Shown in pieces: positions 11,801-22,951 of a stretch of DNA of 64,000 nt. The DNA lies in assembly GCF_964355755.1 (NCBI RefSeq), contig NC_092677.1, forward strand, positions 4,717,001-4,781,000, in the 5' to 3' direction. The position numbers and the translations under genes are program-made. The DNA is from Antedon mediterranea. Taxonomy: Eukaryota; Echinodermata; Crinoidea; Comatulida; Antedonidae. Numbering within the stretch: position 1 is the stretch's first letter; each line of letters begins with the position of its first letter. The notes under the pieces are model-generated. The model did not search any database and had not been told where the DNA came from. It saw nothing but the letters and a program-made list of their open reading frames with translations.

Positions 11801-14800
11801 GTGTTTATATGAAATGTTTTATATGGTTATAATAACCTCTGTTGAAAGATATTTGTAACACCACTAATAAATACAGTCAGCAGATCACATGTACGTGTAA
11901 TCAACATGCAATAAATGCTTTAATTCTTGTAACTGTATTGATATTGGATACATCTTCTTCTGTCCTTGTTATATATACATACAATCATGCACATTTCAGG
12001 CTTTGGAAAAGGATAACATTTTCCCACCAAAACCAAACACTGTGATTGGTGTAACCAGGGAAGAGTTAAATTACATTTTAATTTAACTCTTCTCTGGTTA
12101 AACTTACATAGGAAATACTTCAGAGTCATCTTCTCTGATTATTTTAAATGTAGCATTGTATTATTGGCCAACCCACTATCTCCTAGGCCTAGCAATCGCG
12201 ACGAATCAGCACATCGTGACGCGTTTAGTGGGAACCGACAAGAAAAACTAATAGACGCATGACAATTCAACTTTCAAAGCGATCCGTCGAGTGACGCATG
12301 ACGCTTCGCTTGTCATTGGTTAAAACGCTTGCGTTGCGTTTACGTCCTTGCGTTACGTTCTAGTGGGAACCAAGCTTTAACGAGGGTTAATCAAAGATTA
12401 CATGTAATAGTAGTTTATTTGTACCTCGTGTTCTTTAGAAGATGCTTTACGTGACGTAGTTCTGGCCCTGCGTCCATCATATACTGAAGTATCTTTGCTG
12501 AGTTCTTGGTAAACACCAGAACCACTTGATGCAAACTGCAGTGCTTGATACTGAGAATGTTGACATTTTGATTTCATTTCTCTTATTCGTCTTTCCTAAA
12601 GAAACAATAGCAAGATACCATTGGGTGACATTTTATTTGAAATATTAATATTAGATATTTATACATTTAGTATGGTTTTTAAATCATGTGTACAAATCCT
12701 AAAATAATGGGTTTAAATAGCGACTCTATTATAGACCACACCAAGATTGTACTCGTGTGAATAGGCCTAATAATGATATAAATATGAGACTTAATGACCT
12801 TTCTATATTCTGTAATTGTCGAAACGAAATAATTAAAATACTATTTTTAATCACTTACATTAAAGGAAATTATAAAGACAACATTTTAAAATCTGACCTA
12901 CTCTATGTTGGTACCGTATTTATAGTAAGATCTTTAAAAAAGGTTTCTTCCTCTCTTTTAACCTTCTTATTATCTGTATGATCCCTCTATAATCAACTAC
13001 ATTTGGTTAAATGTCTTTCATGTTAAAATATATGCGTGTTTGTTAATAATCGTAGAGTCTATACTTACATAAATATAACGGGTTGTTATAAAGGTAGGAA
13101 CAGAGCCGAGAAAAAGCGCAGTTGCTATAATTGCTACAGTTAGTACTGTAAATGTTGGACACGATTCACCTGGAAATATAATACATTTTAACATATGAAT
13201 ACCATTATTATAATGTTTAGGGCATTCAAAATCTTCATCCGCCACCCTGATATGCTTGTTATACACCAAATAGAAACATAGCTTGCAATTATTTTATTGG
13301 TGATTTTATAAGAAAACTTAATGTTAATAAAAATACGTTATATCTTCTTCTTACATTGATCATAGTTCATAGATTTATTTGGTTTTATTTCCAATCGATT
13401 AAAAGACCTTTTCACATCACAAACTATGATCATGTGCGTGGTCCTACTTTTAAAACAAGAACTTACATAAAATAAACTATACGCTATGCATACTGGGCAA
13501 TTATATCAAGGCCTATACCTGCTTTACAGTTCCCAAGTGTTGCTGTTTGTTTTAGCTTTCCATTCTCTGCACAACATGTAAGATTTGATTGACATATCTC
13601 ATCATTAATTTCTATAGTTGCTGTATTTTCTCCTTTCTTAACCACTTCTCCATCTTGTAATATCAATACTGATGATGGCTTGGGATGACCCTCTGCTGTA
13701 CAGGTCGCAACACCATCTCCAAATGTAAAAGTAACATGAATATCTAAAAAAACACAATAATACATTCGGCATTAGGCTACGGTTGATGCAACTCGATTCG
13801 TAATGACCATTTGTTTTTAGCATTTGGGTAAAATAAATTAGGTTTTTAAGAAGAATTGTAGAGGGGGAGAGTGAAAGCGGGGTGGTGTTGGTGATGGTGA
13901 TGGTAGTGGTGAGGGAGTTTATAAATGTTTATTTTACATACTATAAACAATTATGGTTAGCTGTTTTCCAACACTTGTTTTAGCATCCTCTCCTTTATAC
14001 TGATCACTTTCTGCTCTACATGAATATCTCCCACCATCTTCTTCAGTAGCTGATTTTATTTCAAGAACTGACTCTGTACTATTATTGGTAATCTCATATC
14101 TACAATGACTGTTAGTGTTGACTGTTTGTCCATCTTTATACCAAGTAATGTAAGGAATAGGATTACCTTCAGGTTTACTACATGTGAAAGTCACTGATTG
14201 ACCTTCATAGACAATACTTTCTGCCGCAGAAAGAAGTGGTTGATCTAAATCTGAAGAAAAATAAGACACTGTAGATTACTGTGCTTACTACATTCAACAC
14301 CTGTAAACAGGTGGACTGAGAGATCTGTGATCATAAACAAGAAAACTAAAAACGAGATCCTTTAGCAGATTCTTTGCTATTTAAGAGAATTATTGTTATA
14401 TAATAAGTTATTGAAATTTAATCTGTGTTACTCACAATATACAGTTAGAATAGATGGATTTGATCTTGCAATATCTCCATCTGTTGTTCGTATCTCACAT
14501 TGAAATGTACGTTGATAATCAGATCTCATTGGCTGTGACATCACCAGTTCAACTTTCTCATGTTTTATGTTAAATGTAAAACGTCCATGTTCTATCTTCT
14601 TATCATTTACAATGTTAATGGTATATCCATCTTCATATACTTCATCCCATTGTATTACATCAGGTGTAGTAGAAGTAAATTGTGAATAATCACAAGTTAT
14701 GACCACTTCAGCATCACCTTCTTTGGCTGTCTGGTCAGACGTTGTCAACAATTGACCACGTGATTCTAAAGATTAAGAATGCAAAACGTTACTGTCTTGC

Positions 14801-15132
14801 TTATGCATAAATTTATATACTATTATTATGGAAAACTATTGTAAGCAATATAGGGGTTTCCATTTTTTAAAACTTTAATTAAAATTATTGATAATAAAGT
14901 ATAAGTTATAAAGCAAAGATATAATCATACATAACAACATTTGTTCGTCTAATTGTGTCCTGTTTTCGATTTAACATTCATTTGTCTTTTTTTTAAACAG
15001 ATACAAATTATAATGCATGCGTCTGGCAGAACATTGATTATCAATTGAAGACTATTACTGGCATATTACTCTGAATTAGTTTACCGAATAAAGAGTGTAT
15101 AACAATTAACAGCACCAACCATACAGCCATAT
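8833..15132 (-). CDS. IgR3: type-A Ig receptor with ITIM-like tail, intact
   Basis: A complete reading on the minus strand. Exons: signal peptide 15132-15085 (ATG 15130-15128, MAVWLVLLIVIHSLF), V-type Ig 14765-14436, I-set-like Ig 14250-13942, third Ig 13743-13519, transmembrane 13169-13069 (FTVLTVAIIATALFLG core, then TRYIY), tail exon 1 12595-12425, tail exon 2 9027-8833 ending in TAA. All splice sites and phases agree. Tail exon 1 holds SQYQAL, VYQEL and SVYDG; tail exon 2 holds NQYQEV, AIYEEP and SHYSNI. SQYQAL and SHYSNI fit the ITIM pattern (S/I/V/L)xYxx(L/I/V), so recruitment of SH2 phosphatases is a reasonable inference. The transmembrane segment has no charged residue, so pairing with an adaptor through the membrane is not suggested. 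A 2.86 kb transposon separates the two tail exons. Confidence 0.85.
10090..10290. repeat. AGGCCT/CCTAGG palindromic-word-rich stretch
   Basis: About 200 bp composed largely of AGGCCT, CCTAGG, TAGGCC and CTAGGC words in irregular order. Shorter runs of the same words occur at about 34,980-35,050 and 40,515-40,555. It is low-complexity sequence typical of this genome, with no gene signal. Confidence 0.6.
12047..12098. repeat. Hairpin inside the TTAA element
   Basis: AACCAGGGAAGAGTTAAATT pairs with AATTTAACTCTTCTCTGGTT across a short ACATTTT-type loop. It is probably the pair of ends of a small nested MITE. Confidence 0.7.
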
Positions 15133-16782
15133 CTGAGGGGAAATGATAATATTTACATTCAATAGCATAAATTAATCTTGAAGTTCACATATATCATTGA
15201 TGTAGTGTATGCCTTATCTGTTTCACTATTGTTACTATCAATAGGCCTAATTAATAAATAGAATATAAATAATAAAGTGTACAAAGAAAAGTACTGTAAC
15301 TATATAAACAAAGCTAACAGTTATAAACTCATATTAAACATAATATACATTAAGGACACTACATCTGTATTCGATACTCATGTCGATTGGTTAGAAAGTG
15401 TATAATAATAAAAACAACAGATATGTAACATTTCTTGTCGTCCGCGGCTAACGTAATCCCAATAACTTATCATTGATAACGTCATTAAAAATATCAATGT
15501 CAACAACACGCTCCTCCGTTACCCACTTACAATACAATTATCTTTCTTGGTTATAATTGTAACCATTTAATAATTATCAGTTATCATAATAATCAGTTAC
15601 ATTAATTACTCACCTCTATCTCTGTGTACTTGCATCTCTGTGTTTTTAATTTTACGCAATAAGATATACATATACAATCGTAGATATATATGTAATTTAT
15701 TTGTTTCGATCTCGTAAAAAGAAGTCATTAAAATCTCGCTTTTTAAACTAACTTTTCGGAGACAAGTAGTTAATACGTTCAATCACATTGCTTCTTGTTT
15801 TCCAGTTAAAATTATTATTTCTGCTACCCGGAAAAGTGTATTGTTTAATTATTCAAATAGTGTAGTAAAAAGATACTGGTCACAAATGTATTGTTGATTG
15901 TTGTTAATATCAGGGAACACTGTGATTTCACTCTTCCTTGCAGCTGTGTCAGTTATTTCCAGGGCCTACTTATTATAAACATGTTGCTGCTTTATGTATT
16001 TTATACGGAAATGATATGACTAATTACAGTTCATTTCATAAATATAATAATAGTCAACTCACAACACTATTTGCCACACCGTTTATTTTTAGTTATTGTC
16101 TTAAAATGCCTCTCTATAAAATATTTGTATACAAAAATTGTATCTCACTGGGTAATTTAAACAATCCCCGTTCTTATTGAAATAAAAACGTATAGCACAA
16201 ACAATAATCCTCCAAAAATTGTGAAAGACAAAGGAACTATAATAGATTGACTATTAGAATATAATTGATACATTTTTTGCTGTACATTTAAACTACGCGA
16301 GAAAAACAGTACAATTGAGAATAAACTATAACTACACAAATTTAAGTATAAACATTTCTACCTATTTTACAATGCTCTAATTACATTAGTAATAGTATGC
16401 CTAGTCCCTTAGATGATAATAACGAGAATAAACAGAACTTATTGTATACATAAATTACGCTTAAGCAGCTTCCAATTGTTATTGTACTGTAGGCCTATAT
16501 TATACTTACGTTTTTGTTATGACTCTCGTATACTCATAAACAATTGGATAAACTCTCGCTTAGAGCAAGGTTGCATTTCCTCGTTAATTATCTATTTTAT
16601 GTGTTTGTTATTAATTTCCGTCATTCAGAATAATATAACAATTTGTGTTTGTATTTATTAAGTTATATATTTAGTTATAGAACTGTTGAGAATAATGTAG
16701 TTCTAGAGCCTTTCCCGTTTGTGACGTACTAGTAACACTATCACGTGACACATCCTTCGTACTGGGGATTCTGACATTTTAT

Positions 16783-19764
16783 CTAAATCTTTCCTCCTGT
16801 TTTCTGAAGAAAAAAAATATAACAATATTGATTATTATCGAGATTAATTGATTTTTAAAACTCAAAACAAATAATAATGTTTTTATGGACTTTGACATTA
16901 TATAAAATATTAATATCAATGCTATTACAAACCAGTGCACATCCTTTTCCTAAACAAAATTAGAGTTCCAAGTTTGTTAATTAGTTTAAATCAGGTCAAA
17001 CGTCTTGTGTGGCGATGTCCGGTAATGTTATGGTGACATACGTTTATTATTGTTCATTTAATATGTTTACTTGTACTTTTGAAATACATACTATTATTGA
17101 AGCAGGCATGACATATCCCTCGTCATCTTCAATATCCGAGTTTGCTGAAACTTTCAATTCTTGGTAGTGATGGTCTTGACATTCTCTCTGTTAATACAAT
17201 AGATGGTATTTATTTAATCAAGTTTAGTTTTTGTGTGAAATAAGAAAATGTAAATGAACTGTAATTATTTGTTGAGTTTAAATTTTGTTACTTGAATTTA
17301 CTCTCCACTTTTGAGATACATACTTCTTTATCAGACGTAGGCCTAACATATTCCTCGTCATCATTGTCAACATCAGTGTTTGCCGAAACTTGTAAATCTT
17401 CATATTGGTGACTTTGACGTTCTATTTCTCTTACTTCTCTCTGTTAAACAATAGAGACGGTATTTTGTAGTAAACATACTTTTAAGGTCAATTTAAACAG
17501 ACGAGCTTAACTTAAATTTTACCCGTATTCCTGTCCTGGATCTTTGTTTATTTGTCGTCCCGGTAACAGCAGACTCCATGGGTTCTTTCTTTAGCCATTT
17601 GTAATCCTCAGAATTTGAAGAAAATTGCAATGCTTGATACTGAGACTTTTGGCACTTGGAAAGGATTTTTTTTATTTGTTTAACCTTATAAAAGAGAAAA
17701 GTAACGATAACTCATAACAAATTACCTCCGCCAAAGTTATATTTTCACCCATGATTGTGTATGTTAATGTGTTTAATTTTCAAATCTCACCAAACTCGGA
17801 GACAAAGATCTACAGGTATGACTAAAAGGTACAAAGTAACATGTTGAAATTGACCTCTGCATTCACCAGCATACACCAACACTCATACATTCAAACAATG
17901 AACAAGCGCTGTATCCCAAATGTATCAAACCACCGTGTGCATAAAAAAATACTAAATGTTATCTTTTCGACCACTACAACCCTAAGTTAAAATATATATT
18001 ATGCATTTTCTATAATCTAATTCTTTCTTGGTTAAATACATTTGATGACATGCTCTTAAGTCAAATTACCTGCGTTACAGTTCTCTAGAATAGCTGTATT
18101 ACTCATTTTTTCATTCTCTGCATAACATGTAAGACTTGACTGACATATCTCATCATTAATGCCCAAGGTTACTGAATTTTCTCCTTTTATAACCAATTCT
18201 CCATCTTGTAAGATCAATATTGTTGTTGAAAGTTTGGGATACCAACCATTTTTAGGTTTAAATGTCACAGTGATATCTAAACAAGTTAGAATAGAAATGT
18301 AGCTTATTAATTGTGGGACAACTCTCTGGAATTGAAAAACAAGTTGTATACCTGCTTGTATTCATTAAAAAACTGCTTATTTAAACCATCATAAAAAGCC
18401 TGATAAAGCTTCGGAAGGCAATTAAAATGTAGACAACCAATGCAAACAAACATTCTGAACCGTTTATCTTTTATCGAAAGCATCAAAAGCTTCGAATCAA
18501 TGCTTAATAGGTTGGCAGGACCAAGGAAGAGTGAAGTTGTAATCACTCTTACCTGGCAAAACATTTTAGGCCTATTGAAGATTGTACATTTACATACGGT
18601 ATATATCCAATTGTTTTTCAACACTTGTTTTAGCATCATCTCCTTTAAACTGATCACTTTCTGCTTTACATGTATATCTCCCACCGTCTTCTTCAGTAGC
18701 TGATTTAATCTTAAGAACTGACACTGTACTGTTATTTGTAATGTTTATATCTAGATGGGTTGATATTTATTCTGCATCCATCTTTATACCACGTTAGGTC
18801 AGGAATAGGGTCTCCATCAGGTTTACTGTATGTAAATGTTACTGTTTCGTTTTTGAAGGTATTGGATGCGGAAGCACGAATAAGAGGTTTCTCTAAGTCT
18901 GAGAAAACAGATGGAAGAGACTACAATATTAGAGATAGTATAATTGGTTGTTTGCCTAATGTCTAGCAGATTGTCTATTTAGTTATTGTGCGCATGATTT
19001 TTATAATCTGTTTAAACCATAAATTATTGTAGGTCTATTTAATGATTTTGGTACTCACAATACACAGTTAGAACAGAGGGATTAGATAAGTGATCTAATC
19101 CATATGTTGTTTGTATCTCGCACCGAAATCTTCACTGAGAATCATTTCTCGTTGGCTGTAACATCACCAAGTTAGCTCTCACAGATGTTATGTTCAATTT
19201 AAAACGACCATTTTCTAACACCTTATCATTAACAAAACCAGGAGTAGTGACTACGCCATCTTCATTTAATTCATCCCATTGTACTGTATTAGATGTAGTA
19301 GAAGTAAATTGTGAATAATCACAAGTTATCACCACTTCAGCATCACCTTCTTTAGCTATCTGGTCAGATGTTGTCACCGAATGACCATGTGATTCTAAAG
19401 ATAAGGATACTATACTTATTTATTCAGTAAAACATAGGATATTAATTATGGAAAACTATTGCAACCGGATTGAGCCTTTATATTTCAATTGCACTATTAT
19501 TGTATAGATATTTTTTTTAATTGTCTCTTAATAAGTTAAGTTGGAGATAACGTGTCTTGGTAGTAAAGGAAAGAATCAAGAAGTAGTAACAGGCGTCTAC
19601 TTGCGTCTTTTTTCGATTTAAAATGTCTTTGTCTTTTATTTAAACAGATACAAGTTTTAATGCATCTAGCATGCAGAACATATATATTATTACTTAAAAA
19701 CTACCAATAGGTAGGTTGTTACTAAATTGGTTTACCGAGTTTACAGCGGCAACCATAACACCAT
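16783..19764 (-). pseudogene. IgR4: type-B Ig receptor pseudogene with multiple lesions
   Basis: A paralogue of IgR2 read on the minus strand. The signal exon starts ATG at 19764-19762, but about 20 bases are missing (compare 21,798-21,845), so it stops after seven codons (MVLWLPL then TAA). The V exon (19394-19059) has CGA changed to TGA at 19134-19132. The I-set exon (18898-18598) has its first Ig cysteine changed to Tyr (TFTYSKP) and one extra base near 18,748. The third Ig exon has lost 21 bases (the CTAKG segment and its cysteine). The transmembrane exon is deleted: sequence jumps near 17,822 from the intron repeat to the far side. Tail exons remain at 17684-17523, 17440-17324, 17187-17092 and 16803-16783. 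The sum of lesions makes a functional receptor very unlikely. Confidence 0.88.
17723..17822. repeat. Truncated CCTCCGCCAA repeat at the IgR4 deletion breakpoint
   Basis: Matches the left half of 5404-5588, then jumps at about 17,822 (CTACAGGTATGACTAAAAGG) to sequence that in IgR2 lies beyond the transmembrane exon. The missing segment corresponds to about 5506-5746 of the first block. Confidence 0.7.
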
Positions 19765-20018
19765 ATCTGAAAAAAATTAAGGATTTTTACATTCAATAGA
19801 TTAATTAATATCTACCGTTGATGTTGTTATAATCAACACTTAGTTCATTCACGGCCTAAAAATGTCATTATATCAACATTTCTGTCGTTGTCTTGTTGTT
19901 GCCAACCTCACATCGCCATTGATAACGTAATAACCGTAATAAAAGAATGAGATGATTCTAAATCACCGACTTCTTCTGCGCATTTCGAAGTAATGGCAAC
20001 ATGCTCCTGCTCATGAGA

Positions 20019-20190
20019 CCAATTCAGACAGCTTCGTACGATGAGTCGTCTCGTCGGGAGAAAATAAACATGTTTGAATTTCTCCTGACACGCCGGGCAA
20101 GACGACTCGTCTCGTCGGGATTCAACTCAGACAGCACCGACGAGTCAAGAAGTTTCGTGGGGCCTCGTCGTACAACGCTGTCTGAGTTGG
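20019..20190. mobile_element. Short inverted-repeat element (MITE), copy 2
   Basis: Same element and same intron position as 7976-8148, in the IgR4 leader intron, with small substitutions. Its ends are CCAATTCAGACAGC and GCTGTCTGAGTTGG. Confidence 0.7.
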
Positions 20191-20857
20191 CCTTACACGT
20201 TTACACATAAATATAATATATGGATTACAGTCATTGTCGAACACCAATCAACAAGGGCTTAAAAACTTTTATAAATTTTATTTAAATCATATTTATTACT
20301 CACCTCTATCTCTAGGCCTATACATGCTTATCAGCGTTTTCGATTTTTACGTATAAATAAGATATAAAGACAATATTTGATATATATGTAATTTATTTTT
20401 TCAGAACAATTGATGATGCTAAGAAGCTAAGCGTTAGTTTCAATTATGTTATATCTAAATCTACAAACTTCTTTGTACAGTACAGTAGACTCTCGAATCA
20501 GATTGACTGATGTCTTGTTCCCCGAAAACATGAAAAATGAAGATTAATATAAAAAAAATCAGACTTTCCATTTGGCATTTCAAATAAAGTTATTCACTTC
20601 CGTAGACAAAAAACGAACATAAATAATGATTTCACACAAAAAAACGGATAGGCCTATATTTCAGGTAAATAATTAGTGAATAAAAAATATGTGAAATTAA
20701 AATGGCATTTTCAACAAATCAATGTGTTTTAAATATATTTTCTAAGGAGACAATATGCCTATCTTTAATCAAAACTGTAGTAAAAATACAATAAATACGC
20801 AATTTTCCTTGCTAATTTAGTTTCTTTAAAGTTAAAATAAATGTACGTGAAAACGAC

Positions 20858-21845
20858 TTATGTATTCCGAATGTTAGAATAATGTGATTCTCCTCCTAAA
20901 ACGTTTCCCTTATTTGACAACGTACTGACAACACATTTCCCCTCACTTAGGTTCGGCTCTTCGTAAATGGCAAGACTTTCCGAATCTTTCACTTCTTGGT
21001 ATTGATTGTTACTTTCGATTTCTATTACCCGTCTCTGCACCCGTCTATGCGCCTGCTTGAAACAAATATGTATTTATATATTAACAATGATAAAGATATG
21101 CACACTGAATTTGTTATTAAAAGAATACCGTATATAAATAAAGAACATAAATATAGAAATAAAGATGCAACCTGTCCCGATCTATCATAGATAGGGAAAT
21201 GATAATATTTACATTCAATAGCATAAATTAATCTTGAAGTTCACATATATCATTGATGTAGTGTATGCCTTATCTGTTTCACTATCATTAACAAAACCAG
21301 GAGTAGTGACTACGCCATCTTCATTTAATTCATCCCATTGTACTGTATTAGATGTAGTAGAAGTAAATTGTGAATAATAACAAGTTATCACCACTTCAGC
21401 ATCACCTTCTTTAGCTATCTGGTCAGATGTTGTCACCGAATGACCATGTGATTCTAAAGATAAGGATACTATACTTATTTATTCAGTAAAACATAGGATA
21501 TTAATTATGGAAAACTATTGCCAACCGGATTGAGCCTTTAAATTTCAATTGCACTATTATTGTATAGATATTTTTTTTAATTGTCTCTTAATAAGTTAAG
21601 TGTGAGATAACGTGTCTTGGTGGTAAAGGAAAGAATCAAAAAGTAGTAACAGGCGTCTACTTGTGTCTTTTTTCGATTTAAAATGTCTTTGTCTTTTATT
21701 TAAACAGATACAAGTTGTAATGCATCTAGCATGCAGAACATATATATATTATTACTTAAAAACTACCAATAGGTAGTGTGTTACTAAATCGGTTTACCGA
21801 GTAAAGAGTGTATAACAACTAACAGCGGCAACCATAACACCATAT
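20858..21845 (-). pseudogene. IgR5: deletion chimera (signal peptide, half V exon, type-A last exon)
   Basis: The signal exon 21845-21798 is intact (ATG 21843-21841, MVLWLPLLVVIHSL). The V-type exon begins at 21453 but stops matching IgR2 near 21,286, after PGFVND. From there to about 21,190 the sequence is instead first-intron sequence of a type-A gene (compare 1885-1980 and 15,130-15,240). At about 21,190 it joins the intron next to a type-A last exon, which follows at 21052-20858 (QYQEV, IYEEP, SHYSNI, then TAA). I-set, third Ig, transmembrane and first tail exons are absent. The V cysteine context is altered too (ITCYYSQ). At least two recombination junctions are needed. It might still yield a small secreted fragment, but I treat it as a pseudogene. 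Confidence 0.8.
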
Positions 21846-22096
21846 CTGAAAAAAATAAGGATTTTTACATTCAATAGATTAATTAATATCTACCGTTGAT
21901 GTTGTTATAATCAACACTTAGTTCATTCACGGCCTAAAAATGTCATTATATCAACATTTCTGTCGTTGTCTTGTTGTTGCCAACCTCACATCGCCATTGA
22001 TAACCTAATAACCGTAATAAAAGAATGAGATGATTCTAAATCACCGACTTCTTCTGCGCATTTCGAAGTAATGGCAACATGCTCCTGCTCATAAGA

Positions 22097-22268
22097 CCAA
22101 TTCAGACAGCTTCGTACGACGAGTCGTCTCGTTGGGAGAAAATAAACATGTTTGAATTTCTCCCGACACACCAGGCAAGACGACTCGTCTCGTCGGAATT
22201 CAACTCAGACAGCACCGACGAGTCAAGAAGTTTCGTGGGGCCTCGTCGTACAACGCTGTCTGAGTTGG
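22097..22268. mobile_element. Short inverted-repeat element (MITE), copy 3
   Basis: Same element and same intron position as the copies at 7976 and 20,019, here in the leader intron of the IgR5 remnant. Confidence 0.7.
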
Positions 22269-22951
22269 CCTTACACGTTTACACATAAATATAATATATG
22301 GATTACAGTCATCGTCGAACACCAATCAACAAGGGCTTAAAAACTTATGATTTTATAAATTTTATTTAAATTATATTTATTACTCACCTCTATCTCTAGG
22401 CCTATACCTGCTTATCTGCGTTTTCGATTTGTACGTATAAATAAGATATAAAGACAATATTTGATATATATGTAATTTATTTTTTCAGAACAATTGATGA
22501 TGCTAAAAAGCTAAGCGTTAGTTTCAATTATGTTATATCTAAATCTACAAACTTCTTTGTACAGTACAGTAGACTCTCGAATCAGATCGACTGATTTGTT
22601 GTTCCCCGAAAACATGAAAAATGAAGATTAATAATAAAAAAAATCAGACTTTCCATTTGGCATTTCAAATAAAGTTATTCACTTCCGTAGACAAACGAAC
22701 ATAAATAATGATTTTACTTATGAAAATACAATAAAAAACGGCTAGGCCTATATTTCAGGTAAATAATTAGTGAATAAAAAATATGTGAAATTAAAATGGC
22801 ATTTTTAACAAAACAATGTGTTTTAAATATATTTTCTAAGGAGACAATATGCCTATCTTTAATCAAAACTGTAGTAAAAATACAATAAATACGCAATTTT
22901 CCTTGCTAATTTATTTTCTTTAAAGTTAAAATAAATGTACGTGAAAACGAC

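Larger units (their letters stand above)
9521..12376. mobile_element. TTAA-target DNA transposon (piggyBac/Kolobok-like ends), non-autonomous
   Basis: TTAA at 9517-9520 and 12,377-12,380 flanks inverted ends: left AGCGTGGTTCCCACTAG, right (reverse complement) AGCTTGGTTCCCACTAG. Both are followed by related subterminal AACGCAACGCAAG words. The paralogous intron of IgR6 (about 23,645-23,655) reads through GAAGTTAAACGAGGG with no insert, which is an empty site. The interior includes another transposon-like piece starting AAGGCCGGTGCACACC near 9615, an AGGCCT-rich stretch, (CGAAA)n near 11,200-11,222 and a hairpin at about 12,049-12,096. I recognise no transposase. TTAA targets are known for piggyBac and Kolobok; I cannot choose between them. 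Confidence 0.8.
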
